Assembly (NCBI GenBank): GCA_016764915.1
Contig: JAESQY010000135.1
Coordinates: 1-64,000 of the forward strand
DNA: 64,000 nt
Direction of reading: 5' to 3'
DNA from: Aliivibrio sp.
GTDB lineage: Bacteria > Pseudomonadota > Gammaproteobacteria > Enterobacterales > Vibrionaceae
Part shown: one piece after another, positions 1 through 9,230 of the stretch
How the letters are laid out: every line of letters starts with the position of its first letter
Position numbering within the stretch: the first letter of the stretch is position 1
Position numbers and translations under genes: made by a program
The notes under the pieces: generated by a model
What the model saw: only the letters and a program-made list of their open reading frames with translations
What the model was told of the DNA's origin: nothing
The model's database searches: none

Positions 1-270
1 AAAGGTATTCCGTTTAGATTGGATGATTATCTGGAGCTTGTTGATTGGAGCGGAAAACAGATAAAACCGAATAAACGAGGAGCGATTAATGCCTCTGCAC
101 CGCTCGTATTACAACAATTGAACTTTGAACAGAAAGAGTGGCTAAAACTCTGCACTTCCCTTGAGCAAAACCGAGCCAGTATAGTGGGAGAGGTAAAGTC
201 ATACTCCCACGCTATCCATAAGCTGCAACGAAAACGAACCACCGGGCTTAAAATCAACACTGCTGCGTAA
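1..270 (+). CDS. C-terminal part of a REP-associated (RAYT/Y1-like) transposase
   Basis: The reading frame is open from the first base of the window and ends in TAA at 268-270, so only the C-terminal ~89 residues are present; the rest lies outside. The peptide begins KGIPFRLDDYLELVDWSG and continues with a KRGAI segment, which I recognise as the tail of the IS200/RAYT-related Y1 transposases common in Vibrio and Shewanella. The catalytic HUH and tyrosine motifs would be upstream and cannot be judged. REP-like repeats lie about 150 bases downstream, as expected for this family. Assignment is by pattern memory of the family, not by a search. Confidence 0.7.
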   Translation, partial: KGIPFRLDDYLELVDWSGKQIKPNKRGAINASAPLVLQQLNFEQKEWLKLCTSLEQNRASIVGEVKSYSHAIHKLQRKRTTGLKINTAA

Positions 271-417
271 ATACCCTTCCTAACACACTCAACACGCCTG
301 AAGATCGATAACTGATGGTTTCTGCTGTGGAATTTACTCTATTTTGGTGATTTTAATAACTAACCTTCATCAAAAACGGCAAATATGGGTATCCCGTTAT
401 CGGTTAGATTTACGTTT

Positions 418-474
418 AGTTAGGGCGTGTGTCCCTGTAAGCGTATCCCTGTTAAGCGTATCCCTGTAAGCGTA
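418..474. repeat. REP-like hairpin and three tandem 14-15 base units
   Basis: A GGG-CGTGTGT-CCC core at 423-435 forms a small hairpin. It runs into three near-identical units TCCCTGTAAGCGTA: 432-445, 446-460 (one extra T) and 461-474. The block sits between the transposase end and the decayed LysE gene. GC-rich palindromic REP units are the known partners of RAYT transposases, so this may be their substrate or debris. The rest of 271-482 shows nothing else recognisable. Confidence 0.5.
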
Positions 475-482
475 ATTAACGT

Positions 483-1106
483 CTATTTCGTTGAACTAGC
501 CATAAAGAGGCTGCTGCCAAGTAGGAAACTGCCACCAGAGTAGCCGAAGTATTTTTGTGAACGTTCACTTTGAAAAGCTTTACGAGCTCAAGAAGCGATA
601 AGCGCATAACCCAATAAGATGACACCAACTACCACTGACGAAGTCACAATTAATATTGAAAATTGTAAAACGGCGCTATTTTCTGGATTCATAAACTGCG
701 GTAAAAATGCCATGTAAAATATGATCGCTTTGGGATTAAGGAGCGACGCAAAAAAACCGGCTTTAAAGCTGCTCATCGATGCTGATATTTTATGTTGTTC
801 ATCTTTTTCTAATCTGATTTTTCTGGCATCAACAATCTGACAGTAACCCAAATACGCCATGTAGATGACACCTAACCATTTAAAGAGACTAAACAGGGTT
901 GCCGATGCCGCTAAGATAACACCGACCCCCATCAATGAAAGCAGCATCAAGGCGACGCAACCAACAATGTCACCCATGATGCATTTCACGGCCGCTGACA
1001 TCCCCTTGGTCAGTGCCTGACTAACCACAAGAAGAACGCAAGGCCCTGGAATAACGGTTAATACAGAACTGGCCACCACAAAGGCGAGCCACATTTCAAC
1101 TGACAT
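483..1106 (-). pseudogene. LysE/RhtB-family amino-acid exporter, interrupted by in-frame TGA
   Basis: From ATG at 1106 the frame encodes a LysE/RhtB translocator: N-terminal signature with IPGPCVLLVVSQAL, hydrophobic helices, and the LNPKAIIFYMAFLPQF motif of the family. The frame stops at TGA 588-590 after YALIAS (172 residues). Reading on in the same frame gives ARKAFQSERSQKYFGYSGG, FLLGSSLFMASSTK and then TAG at 483-485, which matches the usual family C-terminus. Full length would be 207 codons, the normal size. One base change (for example CGA to TGA) explains the break. An open extension upstream of 1106 begins at 1154, but MSVEMWL is the better start. Function is probably lost; readthrough or a sequencing error are alternatives. 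Confidence 0.8.
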
Positions 1107-1208
1107 AATCAACTCATCGTTACAAAGAATATACACCACTATAACAATTCGCATTCTCTATACAATAAATATCATACTCAGTGAATGAAAAGCCAATACT
1201 GCTCATCG

Positions 1209-2942
1209 TTAACTTAATTTAAAATGATTCACCACCATACCTAAATCTGACTTACAGCTCTCAATGTGAACCACTCGCTGTTGAGTCTGCACACCATTTT
1301 GCTCAAGTTCTACCACCACTGATTGAATACTGGTCATATTACGGGCAATTTCATTGGTGGTGACACTCTGCTCTTCTGCCGCTGTGGCTATCTGTGCATT
1401 GATGGCGTTGATCTCTACAATTGAACCGATCATAGTATCCAAGGTTAACGTGTTCTTTTCTGCCGCTTCTGTGGTTCTGCTGCAACCCTCTTTGGTTTTG
1501 TGCATCGCCTCTTCCACTTTTGTAGTACCACTTTGTAACTTAAGCAGCATTTCATTGATCTCTTTAGTGCTCTTTTGTGTTTGATCCGCGAGGGTTCTCA
1601 CTTCATCAGCAACCACAGCAAAACCTCGTCCTTGCTCTCCTGCACGCGCCGCTTCAATCGCTGCATTCAATGCTAGTAGATTGGTCTGTTCTGCAATACC
1701 ACCAATAACACTCAATACATTGGCAATTTCGCTAATGTCATCATTAAGCGTCACAATCGAATCGGACATACTATCAACATCAACCACCAGGTCATTAATG
1801 GTGGCAACAGATTGCTGAACTAACTGCTTACAACTCTCCGCTTGCTCTGTTGACTCTTGAGTAAGCTTAGAGGCAGACAAAGCACTCTCTGCGACAGAAT
1901 CGGCGGTGGCACTCATTTCGGTCACAGCGGTCATCGCTTGCTCCGACTCTTGCACATGAGTTTGCATTAAATCATGATTGAGGTTAGCGTTTTGTTTAAT
2001 GTGTTCAACCCCTTCACCCAACTGATTTGATGAGTTAGCCACTGCCAGCATTAATTCTTGTAAGCTTTGAGTAAATTTATTAATCCCATCTGCAATCTGC
2101 CCTAAATCGTCGGTGCTTTTCACCTCTAAACGTCGGGTTAAATCCCCTTCTCCAGCAGCTAAATCGGTAACCACTACACGTAAATTTTCAATTGGTCGAT
2201 AGGCAATAATGACCAGCACAATACTGATAACCATCAACAACAATCCTGACGCAATCAGCGCAATAGTGATGGACTGGTTAATACCATTGGTTTTGCTTTG
2301 TATAAAGGTTTTATCAATGTAACCCGTTAGTAACCACTGCTTATCACCCACTTCAATTTTATGATCAACCTGGATCAGATCTCCAGCCACTTTATTACTA
2401 AAAAGAGTGGTCCCTGCGGCATCTTTTAGCTCAAGGTAGGTGCCTTCAGCAGTCGATGATTTCAATAATTCTTTAGTACTGCTGAGATCATAGAAGAAGA
2501 GATTTCCACGGCCGTTTTCTCCGGGAATAACCACCGATATAATTGATTTTCCGTTCTCTACCATGATGTCACTGATGGTGAGTTTTCCTTGCGCATCCGC
2601 TAAACTTTTTAGCAGAGGTCCTGTAATCGCAGGATCTGTCTCTGTGCCATGATCGGTAAACACCATCCCTTGGATCACTTTATTAATTCGATAGAAACCA
2701 GACTCTTTCTCTAACTCATCCAAACCGGCCGAACCGGTATCGATATTTTTAGCTAAGACTTCGATATTTTTAATATCACCAGAGAGCTTATCTCGAACCA
2801 GTTTCAGCTGATTTTGAGTATTGTAGACACTGCTTTCATAGATATAGTGACTGATGTAGTAGTTAGCACTCATATAGGAAGTAATAATGGCAAGCACCAC
2901 AATCAAACCAAACAATGCAAATATTTTTCCTTTAAAAGACAT
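1209..2942 (-). CDS. Methyl-accepting chemotaxis protein
   Basis: 577-residue inner-membrane chemoreceptor. An N-terminal membrane segment (about residues 8-28) precedes a ~195-residue periplasmic sensor. A second membrane segment (about 225-248) leads to a HAMP domain ([20 protein letters not shown] region) and a cytoplasmic signalling coiled coil. The conserved tip [17 protein letters not shown], which contacts CheA and CheW, is intact. ATG has a good Shine-Dalgarno (AAAGGAG). It lies just after the mgl terminator on the same strand, so it has its own promoter or depends on readthrough. By analogy with E. coli Trg, which senses sugar-loaded MglB, it might sense galactose through the neighbouring MglB; that is inference only. 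No C-terminal CheR-tethering pentapeptide is visible. Confidence 0.92.
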   Translation of the reverse strand: MSFKGKIFALFGLIVVLAIITSYMSANYYISHYIYESSVYNTQNQLKLVRDKLSGDIKNIEVLAKNIDTGSAGLDELEKESGFYRINKVIQGMVFTDHGTETDPAITGPLLKSLADAQGKLTISDIMVENGKSIISVVIPGENGRGNLFFYDLSSTKELLKSSTAEGTYLELKDAAGTTLFSNKVAGDLIQVDHKIEVGDKQWLLTGYIDKTFIQSKTNGINQSITIALIASGLLLMVISIVLVIIAYRPIENLRVVVTDLAAGEGDLTRRLEVKSTDDLGQIADGINKFTQSLQELMLAVANSSNQLGEGVEHIKQNANLNHDLMQTHVQESEQAMTAVTEMSATADSVAESALSASKLTQESTEQAESCKQLVQQSVATINDLVVDVDSMSDSIVTLNDDISEIANVLSVIGGIAEQTNLLALNAAIEAARAGEQGRGFAVVADEVRTLADQTQKSTKEINEMLLKLQSGTTKVEEAMHKTKEGCSRTTEAAEKNTLTLDTMIGSIVEINAINAQIATAAEEQSVTTNEIARNMTSIQSVVVELEQNGVQTQQRVVHIESCKSDLGMVVNHFKLS

Positions 2943-2983
2943 TATTTATCTCCTTTATGACTTCTAACTAAAACGCTATCACT

Positions 2984-3013
2984 AAAAAAAGGCAAAGAGA
3001 TGGGCTCTTTGCC
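2984..3013 (-). terminator. Rho-independent terminator of the mgl operon
   Basis: A 9-bp stem GGCAAAGAG (2991-2999) / CTCTTTGCC (3005-3013) with a 5-base loop is followed, on the minus strand, by a run of seven T (2984-2990). It lies just after mglC and before the chemoreceptor gene. Confidence 0.88.
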
Positions 3014-3036
3014 TTCGTTATGACTCTTAATCGCTA

Positions 3037-4047
3037 TTACTTTTTGTTCGCATATTTCATTGAATCAATTGCTACCGCGAAAATGATGATGCTACCTTTA
3101 ATGATGTACTGCCAGTAAGGGCTTACACCGATATAGGTCATGCCATAGTTGATAACGGTAAAGATAAGTACACCCGTTACTACACCAGATACACGGCCAA
3201 CACCACCAGCAAACGAGACACCACCTACCACACAAGCGGCAATTGCATCGAGCTCATACATAAAGCCGAGGTTGTTGGTTGCACTACCAATTCGGCCCGC
3301 TTCTAACATACCGCCAAATGCGTAGAACACACCAGACAACGCATAGATTTTAAGCAGAGTAATAGGTACGTTCACGCCAGACACTTTCGCCGCTTCTGGG
3401 TTACCACCAATAGCAAAGATGTTTTTACCAAAAACTGTTTTGTTCCATAATACCCAAACAAACACAATAGCAGTGGCAGCGTAGAAGGTCAGATACGATA
3501 ACCTGAAGTCACCAAGACGAATAAATCCTTGCGCAAATTCAGAGAAACGCTCATCGAAACCCGCGATAGGTGATGCGCCTACCGTATCAAAGTAGAGCGA
3601 GTTAATGCCGTATACGATGATCATCATACCCAAAGTAGCAATAAAGGGGGTCACCTTCATATACGCCACAATGATGCCGTTAACCAAACCAATGATAGCA
3701 CCAGCGGCACATACAATGACAATCACGCCTATGATTGGGATTTCACCAAGTGATGGAAAAACCTTGTTTACGTTATCTGCCGCTTGCAATAATGTAGCGG
3801 AAAGTACAGCAGCTAGACCCACTTGGCGTCCTGCTGATAGATCGGTACCTTGCGTTACAATCAATCCGGCAACACCCAACGCGATGATGATACGAACTGA
3901 AGATTGAGTCAGAATGTTACTGAAATTTCGCATGCTCAAAAACGATGGTTCTTGAATCACAATAATGGCAAGCAGAATAAACAGTACTGCGTAAATCCCT
4001 CCCTCTTTGAGGTAACGCATCATGCTGAGTCTTTTTAATATTTCCAT
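3037..4047 (-). CDS. mglC: Galactose/methyl galactoside ABC transporter permease MglC
   Basis: 336-residue multi-spanning permease of the BPD_transp_2 (RbsC/MglC/XylH) family, which forms the membrane channel for galactose and beta-methylgalactoside uptake. The conserved stretch ATLGMMIIVYGINSLYF and the GVNV-PITLLKIYALSG segment after the cytoplasmic loop with IGGNPEAAKVSG (the ATPase-contact region) are present. It is the last gene of mglB-mglA-mglC, 10 bases after mglA, and is followed directly by a strong terminator. Length equals E. coli MglC. Confidence 0.95.
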   Translation of the reverse strand: MEILKRLSMMRYLKEGGIYAVLFILLAIIVIQEPSFLSMRNFSNILTQSSVRIIIALGVAGLIVTQGTDLSAGRQVGLAAVLSATLLQAADNVNKVFPSLGEIPIIGVIVIVCAAGAIIGLVNGIIVAYMKVTPFIATLGMMIIVYGINSLYFDTVGASPIAGFDERFSEFAQGFIRLGDFRLSYLTFYAATAIVFVWVLWNKTVFGKNIFAIGGNPEAAKVSGVNVPITLLKIYALSGVFYAFGGMLEAGRIGSATNNLGFMYELDAIAACVVGGVSFAGGVGRVSGVVTGVLIFTVINYGMTYIGVSPYWQYIIKGSIIIFAVAIDSMKYANKK

Positions 4048-4057
4048 GGTGGTGTCC

Positions 4058-5569
4058 TTATAAATAGCGCGATGCTAAAGCGAGAATTTCATTTTGAGTG
4101 GTATTTTTGGTCTCAACGATACCGGCTACTTTGCCATTACTCATCACTAGAATACGATCGGTTATGCCGAGTAACTCTGGCATTTCAGATGAGATAATCA
4201 CGATCCCTTTATTTTTGTTGGCAAGGTCTAGGATCAATTGATAAATTTCAAATTTTGCGCCAACATCAATTCCTCGAGTAGGTTCATCAAGCATCAAAAT
4301 TTCTGGACGAGTCAATAACCAACGACCGATGATGATCTTTTGTTGATTGCCTCCCGATAACGAACCAATATTGGTTTCGTGCGACGGCGTTTTCACACTC
4401 ATGGCGTCAATCACCCACTGAGTATCACTCTTCATCTTTTTATTGCTGAGCAGACCCATTTTGGTCTTATACTCCTCAACATTGGCGACTAACGAGTTAA
4501 ACGTGATATCCAAATTACTGTAGATGCCCGTTGCACGACGCTCTTCGGTAACCAGCGCAAAGCCATTATTGATCGCTTCGTGTGCATCTTTGTTGCCGAC
4601 TAATTTGCCATGCAGTTTAATGTCACCACTGCTGCGCTCTCTGATGCCAAATAACGACTCAACAATGTCTGTACGTTTCGCGCCCACCAAACCTGCAATA
4701 CCTAAAATTTCGCCTTTATGTAGATTAAAACTTACATCTTGAATAGAAGGCTGATTCAGTGAGGTTAAGTTACTGACCTCCAAAATGGTCTCTTTTGGTA
4801 CATTGGTTTTTTCAGGGAAACGTTGTGTTAACTCACGTCCTACCATTTTACCGATGATCTGGTCCATATCCATACCTTCCAGAGGTCGGGTTTCAATCCA
4901 AATACCATCACGTAGAATGGTTATCTCGTCACAAATAGCAAAAATCTCTTCCATTTTGTGCGATATATATACAATGCCGCAGCCTTTATCTTTCAATTTT
5001 TTAATGATTTTAAAAAGATGGCTAACTTCTTTTTCACTCAACGATGACGTAGGTTCATCCATAATCACGATTTTTGCATTGTAAGAAAATGCTTTAGCAA
5101 TTTCTAACATCTGCATTTCAGAGATAGATAAAGTAGCAACCTTGATCTTAGGATCAATGTTTATATCTAACTCTTCGAAAATTCTTTTTGTTTCGGTGTA
5201 CATTTTGTCATGATCAACAAAAAAACCTTTTTTCGGGTATCGACCGAGCCAAATATTATCCATAACGGTGCGTTGTAGAACTTGGTTAAGTTCTTGGTGC
5301 ACCATTGATACACCCGCTTCTAACGCTTGCTTAGAGGATTCAAAATTGACTTTTTCGCCAAGAAAAACGATTTCACCTTCGTTTTGTTCATAAATGCCAA
5401 ACAGACACTTAAGCAGTGTTGACTTGCCTGCACCATTCTCGCCCATCAAAGCATGAATAGAATGTGGTCTTACTTTAAGGCTAACTTTATCCAGAGCCTT
5501 TACGCCTGGGAACTCTTTGCTAATTCCTGTCATCTCTAGCAGAAATTCATGTTTCACTTCATTTGTCAT
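4058..5569 (-). CDS. mglA: Galactose/methyl galactoside ABC transporter ATPase MglA
   Basis: Tandem-ATPase subunit of a monosaccharide ABC importer, about 503 residues. The N-terminal cassette has Walker [10 protein letters not shown], signature LSISEMQ and Walker [12 protein letters not shown]. The C-terminal cassette has the degenerate Walker [10 protein letters not shown] typical of MglA, signature LSGGNQQK and Walker [11 protein letters not shown]. An upstream in-frame TTG at 5584 exists, but ATG at 5569 ([13 protein letters not shown]) matches the family start. It lies downstream of mglB behind an intercistronic stem-loop and precedes mglC. Confidence 0.95.
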   Translation of the reverse strand: MTNEVKHEFLLEMTGISKEFPGVKALDKVSLKVRPHSIHALMGENGAGKSTLLKCLFGIYEQNEGEIVFLGEKVNFESSKQALEAGVSMVHQELNQVLQRTVMDNIWLGRYPKKGFFVDHDKMYTETKRIFEELDINIDPKIKVATLSISEMQMLEIAKAFSYNAKIVIMDEPTSSLSEKEVSHLFKIIKKLKDKGCGIVYISHKMEEIFAICDEITILRDGIWIETRPLEGMDMDQIIGKMVGRELTQRFPEKTNVPKETILEVSNLTSLNQPSIQDVSFNLHKGEILGIAGLVGAKRTDIVESLFGIRERSSGDIKLHGKLVGNKDAHEAINNGFALVTEERRATGIYSNLDITFNSLVANVEEYKTKMGLLSNKKMKSDTQWVIDAMSVKTPSHETNIGSLSGGNQQKIIIGRWLLTRPEILMLDEPTRGIDVGAKFEIYQLILDLANKNKGIVIISSEMPELLGITDRILVMSNGKVAGIVETKNTTQNEILALASRYL

Positions 5570-5590
5570 ATTCGAATTAACCAAAGGTTG

Positions 5591-5619
5591 GAGACAAGGC
5601 AGAGAATCCGCCCTGTCTC
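5591..5619 (-). other. Intercistronic stem-loop between mglB and mglA
   Basis: On the minus strand GAGACAGGGC pairs with GCCTTGTCTC (one G-U) around a 9-base loop. There is no following T-run, so it is probably not a full terminator. Structures in this position in sugar ABC operons protect the upstream binding-protein message and keep MglB in excess over MglA and MglC. That role is inferred. Confidence 0.6.
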
Positions 5620-5628
5620 AATCAGCAT

Positions 5629-6606
5629 TTACTTAAGAGTGCTTTTATCAACACCTACATATGGAATACGAACAACTTTATTAACAAGTTTCCAATCTGT
5701 ACCTTCAGTTGCAGACTTACCATTTGCTAAGTTACGAGTAAGTTCAAACGTCGCTTTTGCTTGGTTAACTGCATCATTCAGTACTGTACCTGCCATTTGA
5801 CCAGAACGTACCATTGCAATAGCTTCACTTAACGCATCAACACCAAAGACTGGGATATCTGTTTTACCAACGGCTTTTAATGATTCAACTGCGCCCATTG
5901 CCATGCCATCGTTGTTGGCAATAACCACTTCAATATTGTTGCCGTTTGGACCAGAAATCCAAGCATCCATCTTATCTTTCGCCATTGCGGTATCCCACAT
6001 TGCCGTATCTAAGTAAAGCTTCTCTGTGCCAATACCTTTATCATTTAGCGTAGAGATTACGTATGAAGAACGTGCTTCAGCATCTGGGTGTCCAGGTTCG
6101 CCTTTAAGTAGTGCAAATTGGATTTTTCCATCGCCATTAAGATCCCATTCAGGATTGGCAGCCCACTGCTTACTGATTAACTCGCCTTGAATGATGCCAG
6201 ACTCTTTTGAATCAGTACCTACGTAGTAAGCTTTATCGTAGCTTGCCATTGCAGCAGCCGAAGGTTCTTTGTTGTAAAAAACAATTGGCACGTTATCCAT
6301 TTTTGCTTTTTTAATAACAACAGGTGCAGCTGCTGGATCAACTAAGTTTATAGCCAGTGCTTTAACGCCACGAGCCAATAAAATATCAATTTGGTCATTT
6401 TGCATTGATTGACTGTTTTGCGAATCGTTCATCAACAATTTCACGCTGTCATCTGTAGCCGCTTCTTTTTCAATCGCCTGGCGCACAACCGCCATAAAGT
6501 TATCGTCATACTTGTAAACAGTAAAACCGAGTTTAGTATCTGCTACCGCTGAAGTACCAAATGCCATTCCTGCGCATAAGGTAGCTAATAAAGTCAATTT
6601 TTTCAT
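5629..6606 (-). CDS. mglB: Galactose-binding periplasmic protein MglB
   Basis: 325-residue periplasmic receptor for D-galactose/D-glucose. A signal peptide with a typical hydrophobic core ends near AVA-DTKLG. The mature protein starts with the sugar-binding fold ([12 protein letters not shown]). It carries the EF-hand-like calcium loop DLNGDGKIQ and the hinge/binding segment [15 protein letters not shown] seen in MglB. First gene of the mgl operon; it delivers sugar to MglAC and in enterics also to the Trg chemoreceptor. Confidence 0.95.
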   Translation of the reverse strand: MKKLTLLATLCAGMAFGTSAVADTKLGFTVYKYDDNFMAVVRQAIEKEAATDDSVKLLMNDSQNSQSMQNDQIDILLARGVKALAINLVDPAAAPVVIKKAKMDNVPIVFYNKEPSAAAMASYDKAYYVGTDSKESGIIQGELISKQWAANPEWDLNGDGKIQFALLKGEPGHPDAEARSSYVISTLNDKGIGTEKLYLDTAMWDTAMAKDKMDAWISGPNGNNIEVVIANNDGMAMGAVESLKAVGKTDIPVFGVDALSEAIAMVRSGQMAGTVLNDAVNQAKATFELTRNLANGKSATEGTDWKLVNKVVRIPYVGVDKSTLK

Positions 6607-6693
6607 GGAGTTATCCTTGCAATTATATTGATTATTTTAATAATAGTAGGGAGCGGCCGAACAAACCTTGTTCAATCTGACCAATCGGAAGTA

Positions 6694-6755
6694 ATTATAC
6701 GTCGATTAAATTCATAAAGAACGTGATCAAAACAGTAATAATGGAAACGTTTTCC
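6694..6755 (-). promoter_or_regulatory. mglB promoter with CRP-like half-site and GalR/LacI-type operator
   Basis: Reading towards mglB: a perfect -10 TATAAT (6694-6699, minus strand) with no good -35. About 42 bases upstream of the expected start is a half CRP-like site (GATCAC, around 6722-6728), the class II position. Next upstream is the near-palindrome GGAAACGTTTTCC (6743-6755), of the LacI/GalR operator type. This fits catabolite activation plus galactose repression as in E. coli mgl, but neither regulator is encoded here. Confidence 0.5.
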
Positions 6756-7093
6756 CTCAGCATATATCCGTTATTCTCGACCTTAACTTGCCATTTCTTT
6801 CACTTATAATTATTTTTATCATCAAATATAGTTAATAATTTATTTCTACTATCAAAATAAACAACATGACAATAATAACTGTTAAATAACAATAACTTGA
6901 AATTAAAACAAAAATATCACCATCACTTATACAATTGCTCAAATTTGTTTATTTATTGAAACATATTAAAAATCCAACAAAATAATTCGCATAAATTTCA
7001 TCTAATACCTCATCTAAGTCAAAAAATACTCACTACCCATTGAAAGTTAATATTATTATTGTTTTAATGTTTTAAATCAGATAGATAATTAAC

Positions 7094-7130
7094 GTAACAA
7101 ACAAGTTACAATGGGTAACGCAAACGTTAC
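7094..7130. promoter_or_regulatory. Pair of GTAAC-N6-GTTAC palindromes, 21 bases apart
   Basis: GTAAC-AAACAA-GTTAC at 7094-7109 and GTAACG-CAAA-CGTTAC at 7115-7130 have centres 21 bases apart, which is two helical turns on one face of DNA. The second resembles a GalR/LacI-family operator. They are about 490-520 bases upstream of mglB, so either they act at a distance or they are left from a lost regulator gene. Confidence 0.4.
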
Positions 7131-7256
7131 ACTCGATGATTTATTATCATGTTTCTTACCACTTATGTGACTTATATGACCGTTTCATTGTCAATATCCA
7201 TGAATATTTCATCATATATATCAATTTTTTTGTTTTTATTTCTAAATTTCATATTT

Positions 7257-7270
7257 TGTAAACGTTTTCA
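7257..7270. promoter_or_regulatory. GalR/LacI-type operator-like site
   Basis: TGTAAACGTTTTCA matches the GalR/GalS-type pattern TGTAANCGNTTNCA. It lies about 650 bases upstream of mglB in a gene-free gap. Prediction from pattern only. Confidence 0.4.
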
Positions 7271-7407
7271 TTGCTCTTTATCCGTCTTTTTTCATGATGC
7301 AAGTATTCAGGATTGGACTGTTTAATAGTCTTAGCATAAGGCAACAGTAATAACAGCGGGAGTGGTTCAAGTGCAAATATCTGCATTGTAAATAGAGGGG
7401 GCGGGAA

Positions 7408-7445
7408 ATAAAAATCCCAGCAAGCAACATAGTACTCACTGGGAT
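7408..7445 (-). terminator. Rho-independent terminator of the desaturase gene
   Basis: On the minus strand ATCCCAGTGAG pairs with CTTGCTGGGAT (two G-U pairs) around a 10-base loop and is followed by TTTTTATTT. It lies 20 bases after the desaturase stop codon. Confidence 0.85.
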
Positions 7446-7464
7446 AAATTGATTTTATACTATT

Positions 7465-8592
7465 TTAAGCGTATTGCAGTGCCAATTGATTCCAACTCTT
7501 ACGCTGCTCTAGCCAACGTAATTTCATCTTTTGATACTGCTTTTTACGCTCAATCAAATCATATTTTTGGGCTATTTTATTTTTCTTCATTTCAATAAGT
7601 TGTTTTTTTACTTCGTAATAAGCATTCATATTTTGCAAGAAAATACCATATTCATCATGCAGGTTTTTAATCATAGTCTGACAATCTGGTAATAACTCTA
7701 AACTGTTATTCGCTCGTATAAGTTGCATCTTTGCTTTGGCTTTTTCAATACGCTCTTCAGGGCTACGTTTAAGATTAGACGCTAGCCCTAACCAGGCACT
7801 CAATCGAATCACCCATTTGGTGGGATCATATTGCCACCAATCAATACCATTGCGGTAATCGTTTTCAAAGAAATGATGGTAGTTATGGTACCCCTCACCA
7901 AAGGTTAAAAAAGCGAGAAAAGCACTGTCACGAGCACTGTTTTTGTCCGTATAGGGCTGAGATCCCCATATATGTGCTAATGAATTGATAAAAAACGTCG
8001 TGTGATGATTAAGAACTAAACGCAAAGCGCCAACCACCAGCAACATACCAAGTACATCTCCGTATAACAGCCCCAAACCGACAGGGATAGCAATATTGGT
8101 TAACAGCGCAAGCAAAACATAGTTGTTATGCTGCCACATAACGATTCGATCTTTTTTCAGATCACGGCAGTTAGTATAATCTGAGTAACGTTCTACGTCG
8201 TACTCTCGCAACATCCAGCCCACGTGAGAATACCAAAACCCCTTTTTTGCTGAATAGGGATCTTTATGGTTATTATCAACATATTTGTGATGATTACGAT
8301 GATCTGATGCCCAGTGCAATACACTGTTTTGTAGGGAGAAAGCACCACCGATAGCACAGATAATTCTTATAACTGCATGGGCTTCAAAAGCCTTGTGAGA
8401 CCACAAACGGTGATAACCCGTGGTAATTGTTAGGTTACAAAAGCAGAAAGTAATTGCTAGCCAAATCCAATGTTCACTGCCAAATCCGAAAAAAAAGCCA
8501 TAAATAGGCAGAACAACCAAAGCTAACAATAAACTAGTGCTAAAGATAAAAATATTAAGCCAAATAAGTGGTGGCTTTTGTTGATCAGTCAT
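7465..8592 (-). CDS. Membrane acyl-CoA (delta-9 type) fatty-acid desaturase
   Basis: Integral-membrane di-iron desaturase of the DesC/Ole1 type that puts a cis double bond into acyl-CoA chains. The three histidine boxes are present: HRLWSH (61-66), HRNHH (98-102) and HNYHH (236-240), with four hydrophobic segments between. A lysine-rich C-terminal extension of ~90 residues after the third box is predicted to be helical. The frame is open up to a GTG at 8616, but that GTG lies inside the operator palindrome. ATG at 8592 with GGAA six bases upstream is the preferred start; ATG at 8598 is the alternative. It is a single-gene unit with its own promoter and terminator. Confidence 0.9.
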   Translation of the reverse strand: MTDQQKPPLIWLNIFIFSTSLLLALVVLPIYGFFFGFGSEHWIWLAITFCFCNLTITTGYHRLWSHKAFEAHAVIRIICAIGGAFSLQNSVLHWASDHRNHHKYVDNNHKDPYSAKKGFWYSHVGWMLREYDVERYSDYTNCRDLKKDRIVMWQHNNYVLLALLTNIAIPVGLGLLYGDVLGMLLVVGALRLVLNHHTTFFINSLAHIWGSQPYTDKNSARDSAFLAFLTFGEGYHNYHHFFENDYRNGIDWWQYDPTKWVIRLSAWLGLASNLKRSPEERIEKAKAKMQLIRANNSLELLPDCQTMIKNLHDEYGIFLQNMNAYYEVKKQLIEMKKNKIAQKYDLIERKKQYQKMKLRWLEQRKSWNQLALQYA

Positions 8593-8607
8593 GTTCATTT
8601 CCAATTC

Positions 8608-8653
8608 AGCGTACACTTGTACGCTAGAATACTAACTGTACACTATATGTCAA
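8608..8653 (-). promoter_or_regulatory. Desaturase promoter with FabR/DesT-like operator
   Basis: On the minus strand: -35 TTGACA (8648-8653), 16-base spacer, -10 TATTCT (8626-8631). Just downstream, over the expected start of transcription, is the perfect palindrome AGCGTACACTTGTACGCT (8608-8625). Its AGCGTAC arms match the site type bound by FabR/DesT TetR-family regulators of unsaturated fatty-acid synthesis. Position and sequence argue for repression by acyl-CoA-responsive FabR. The regulator gene is not in the window. Confidence 0.7.
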
Positions 8654-8711
8654 GCGTGCCAGCTCACATTCAAACGGATCCGAATTTCATCTTTATTGCG
8701 ATCTTTATACT

Positions 8712-9218
8712 TTACAGCGACCGAACCGCTCTAGAGGCTTGATCATAAATACCTGATAACGTTCTCATTGTTGCGGCAACATCTCCCAATTCATTATCAA
8801 CATTCAATTTTGAAACTACTTCAACTAAGCACTGTTCACGCACTTCTTTATACTGTAAGCAAAAATGTTTGCCCGCATCGTTAAGTTGATAATAGGTATC
8901 TTTACCCTGCCTTTCTCCAATAACCAGACCTTTTTTAACCAACTTCCGCACTGAATACGATACATTGTGAATGTCTTCAATGTTTAAGGTAAACGCAACA
9001 TCCGTAATGCGCTTTGGTCGATCTCGGTGGTGCAAATTATGAAGTGCAAGAATATCTAAAGGACTTAAATCTTGCAGTTCTACGGCCATACAGCAAGATT
9101 GCATCCAACGCTGAAAAGCATTATTGACCATAGTCAATGCGTATTCAAATTCGCCCAGTGTCATCGATTTTTCACTCATTAAATGCGATGAAGAGACAAT
9201 CGGTAAATGTTCAGTCAT
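8712..9218 (-). CDS. Winged-helix MarR-like regulator (COG5631 type)
   Basis: 168-residue cytoplasmic DNA-binding protein. A winged helix-turn-helix spans about residues 50-120 (RITDVAFTLNIEDIHNVSYSVRKLVKKGLVIG and a GKDTYYQL wing). Recalled family: predicted MarR-type regulators found beside TRAP transporters and amino-acid catabolic genes. It is 12 bases after the dctM stop on the same strand with a good AAGGAA Shine-Dalgarno, so it is probably the last gene of the TRAP operon and may regulate it and the divergent pxp genes. Confidence 0.75.
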   Translation of the reverse strand: MTEHLPIVSSSHLMSEKSMTLGEFEYALTMVNNAFQRWMQSCCMAVELQDLSPLDILALHNLHHRDRPKRITDVAFTLNIEDIHNVSYSVRKLVKKGLVIGERQGKDTYYQLNDAGKHFCLQYKEVREQCLVEVVSKLNVDNELGDVAATMRTLSGIYDQASRAVRSL

Positions 9219-9230
9219 GCTATTTCCTTA

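Larger units (their letters stand above)
6756..7407. other. Long AT-rich non-coding gap upstream of mglB
   Basis: No convincing reading frame on either strand. The content is AT-rich with homopolymer runs. Besides the operator-like palindromes listed separately (7094-7130 and 7257-7270) nothing recognisable is seen. The only gene that reads away from this gap is mglB; the desaturase gene upstream ends into it with its own terminator. Confidence 0.6.

Noticed and set aside
588-590. TGA in the LysE gene as a programmed selenocysteine codon
   Set aside because: No stem-loop suited to SECIS is apparent just downstream, and LysE exporters are not known selenoproteins; a nonsense change is simpler.
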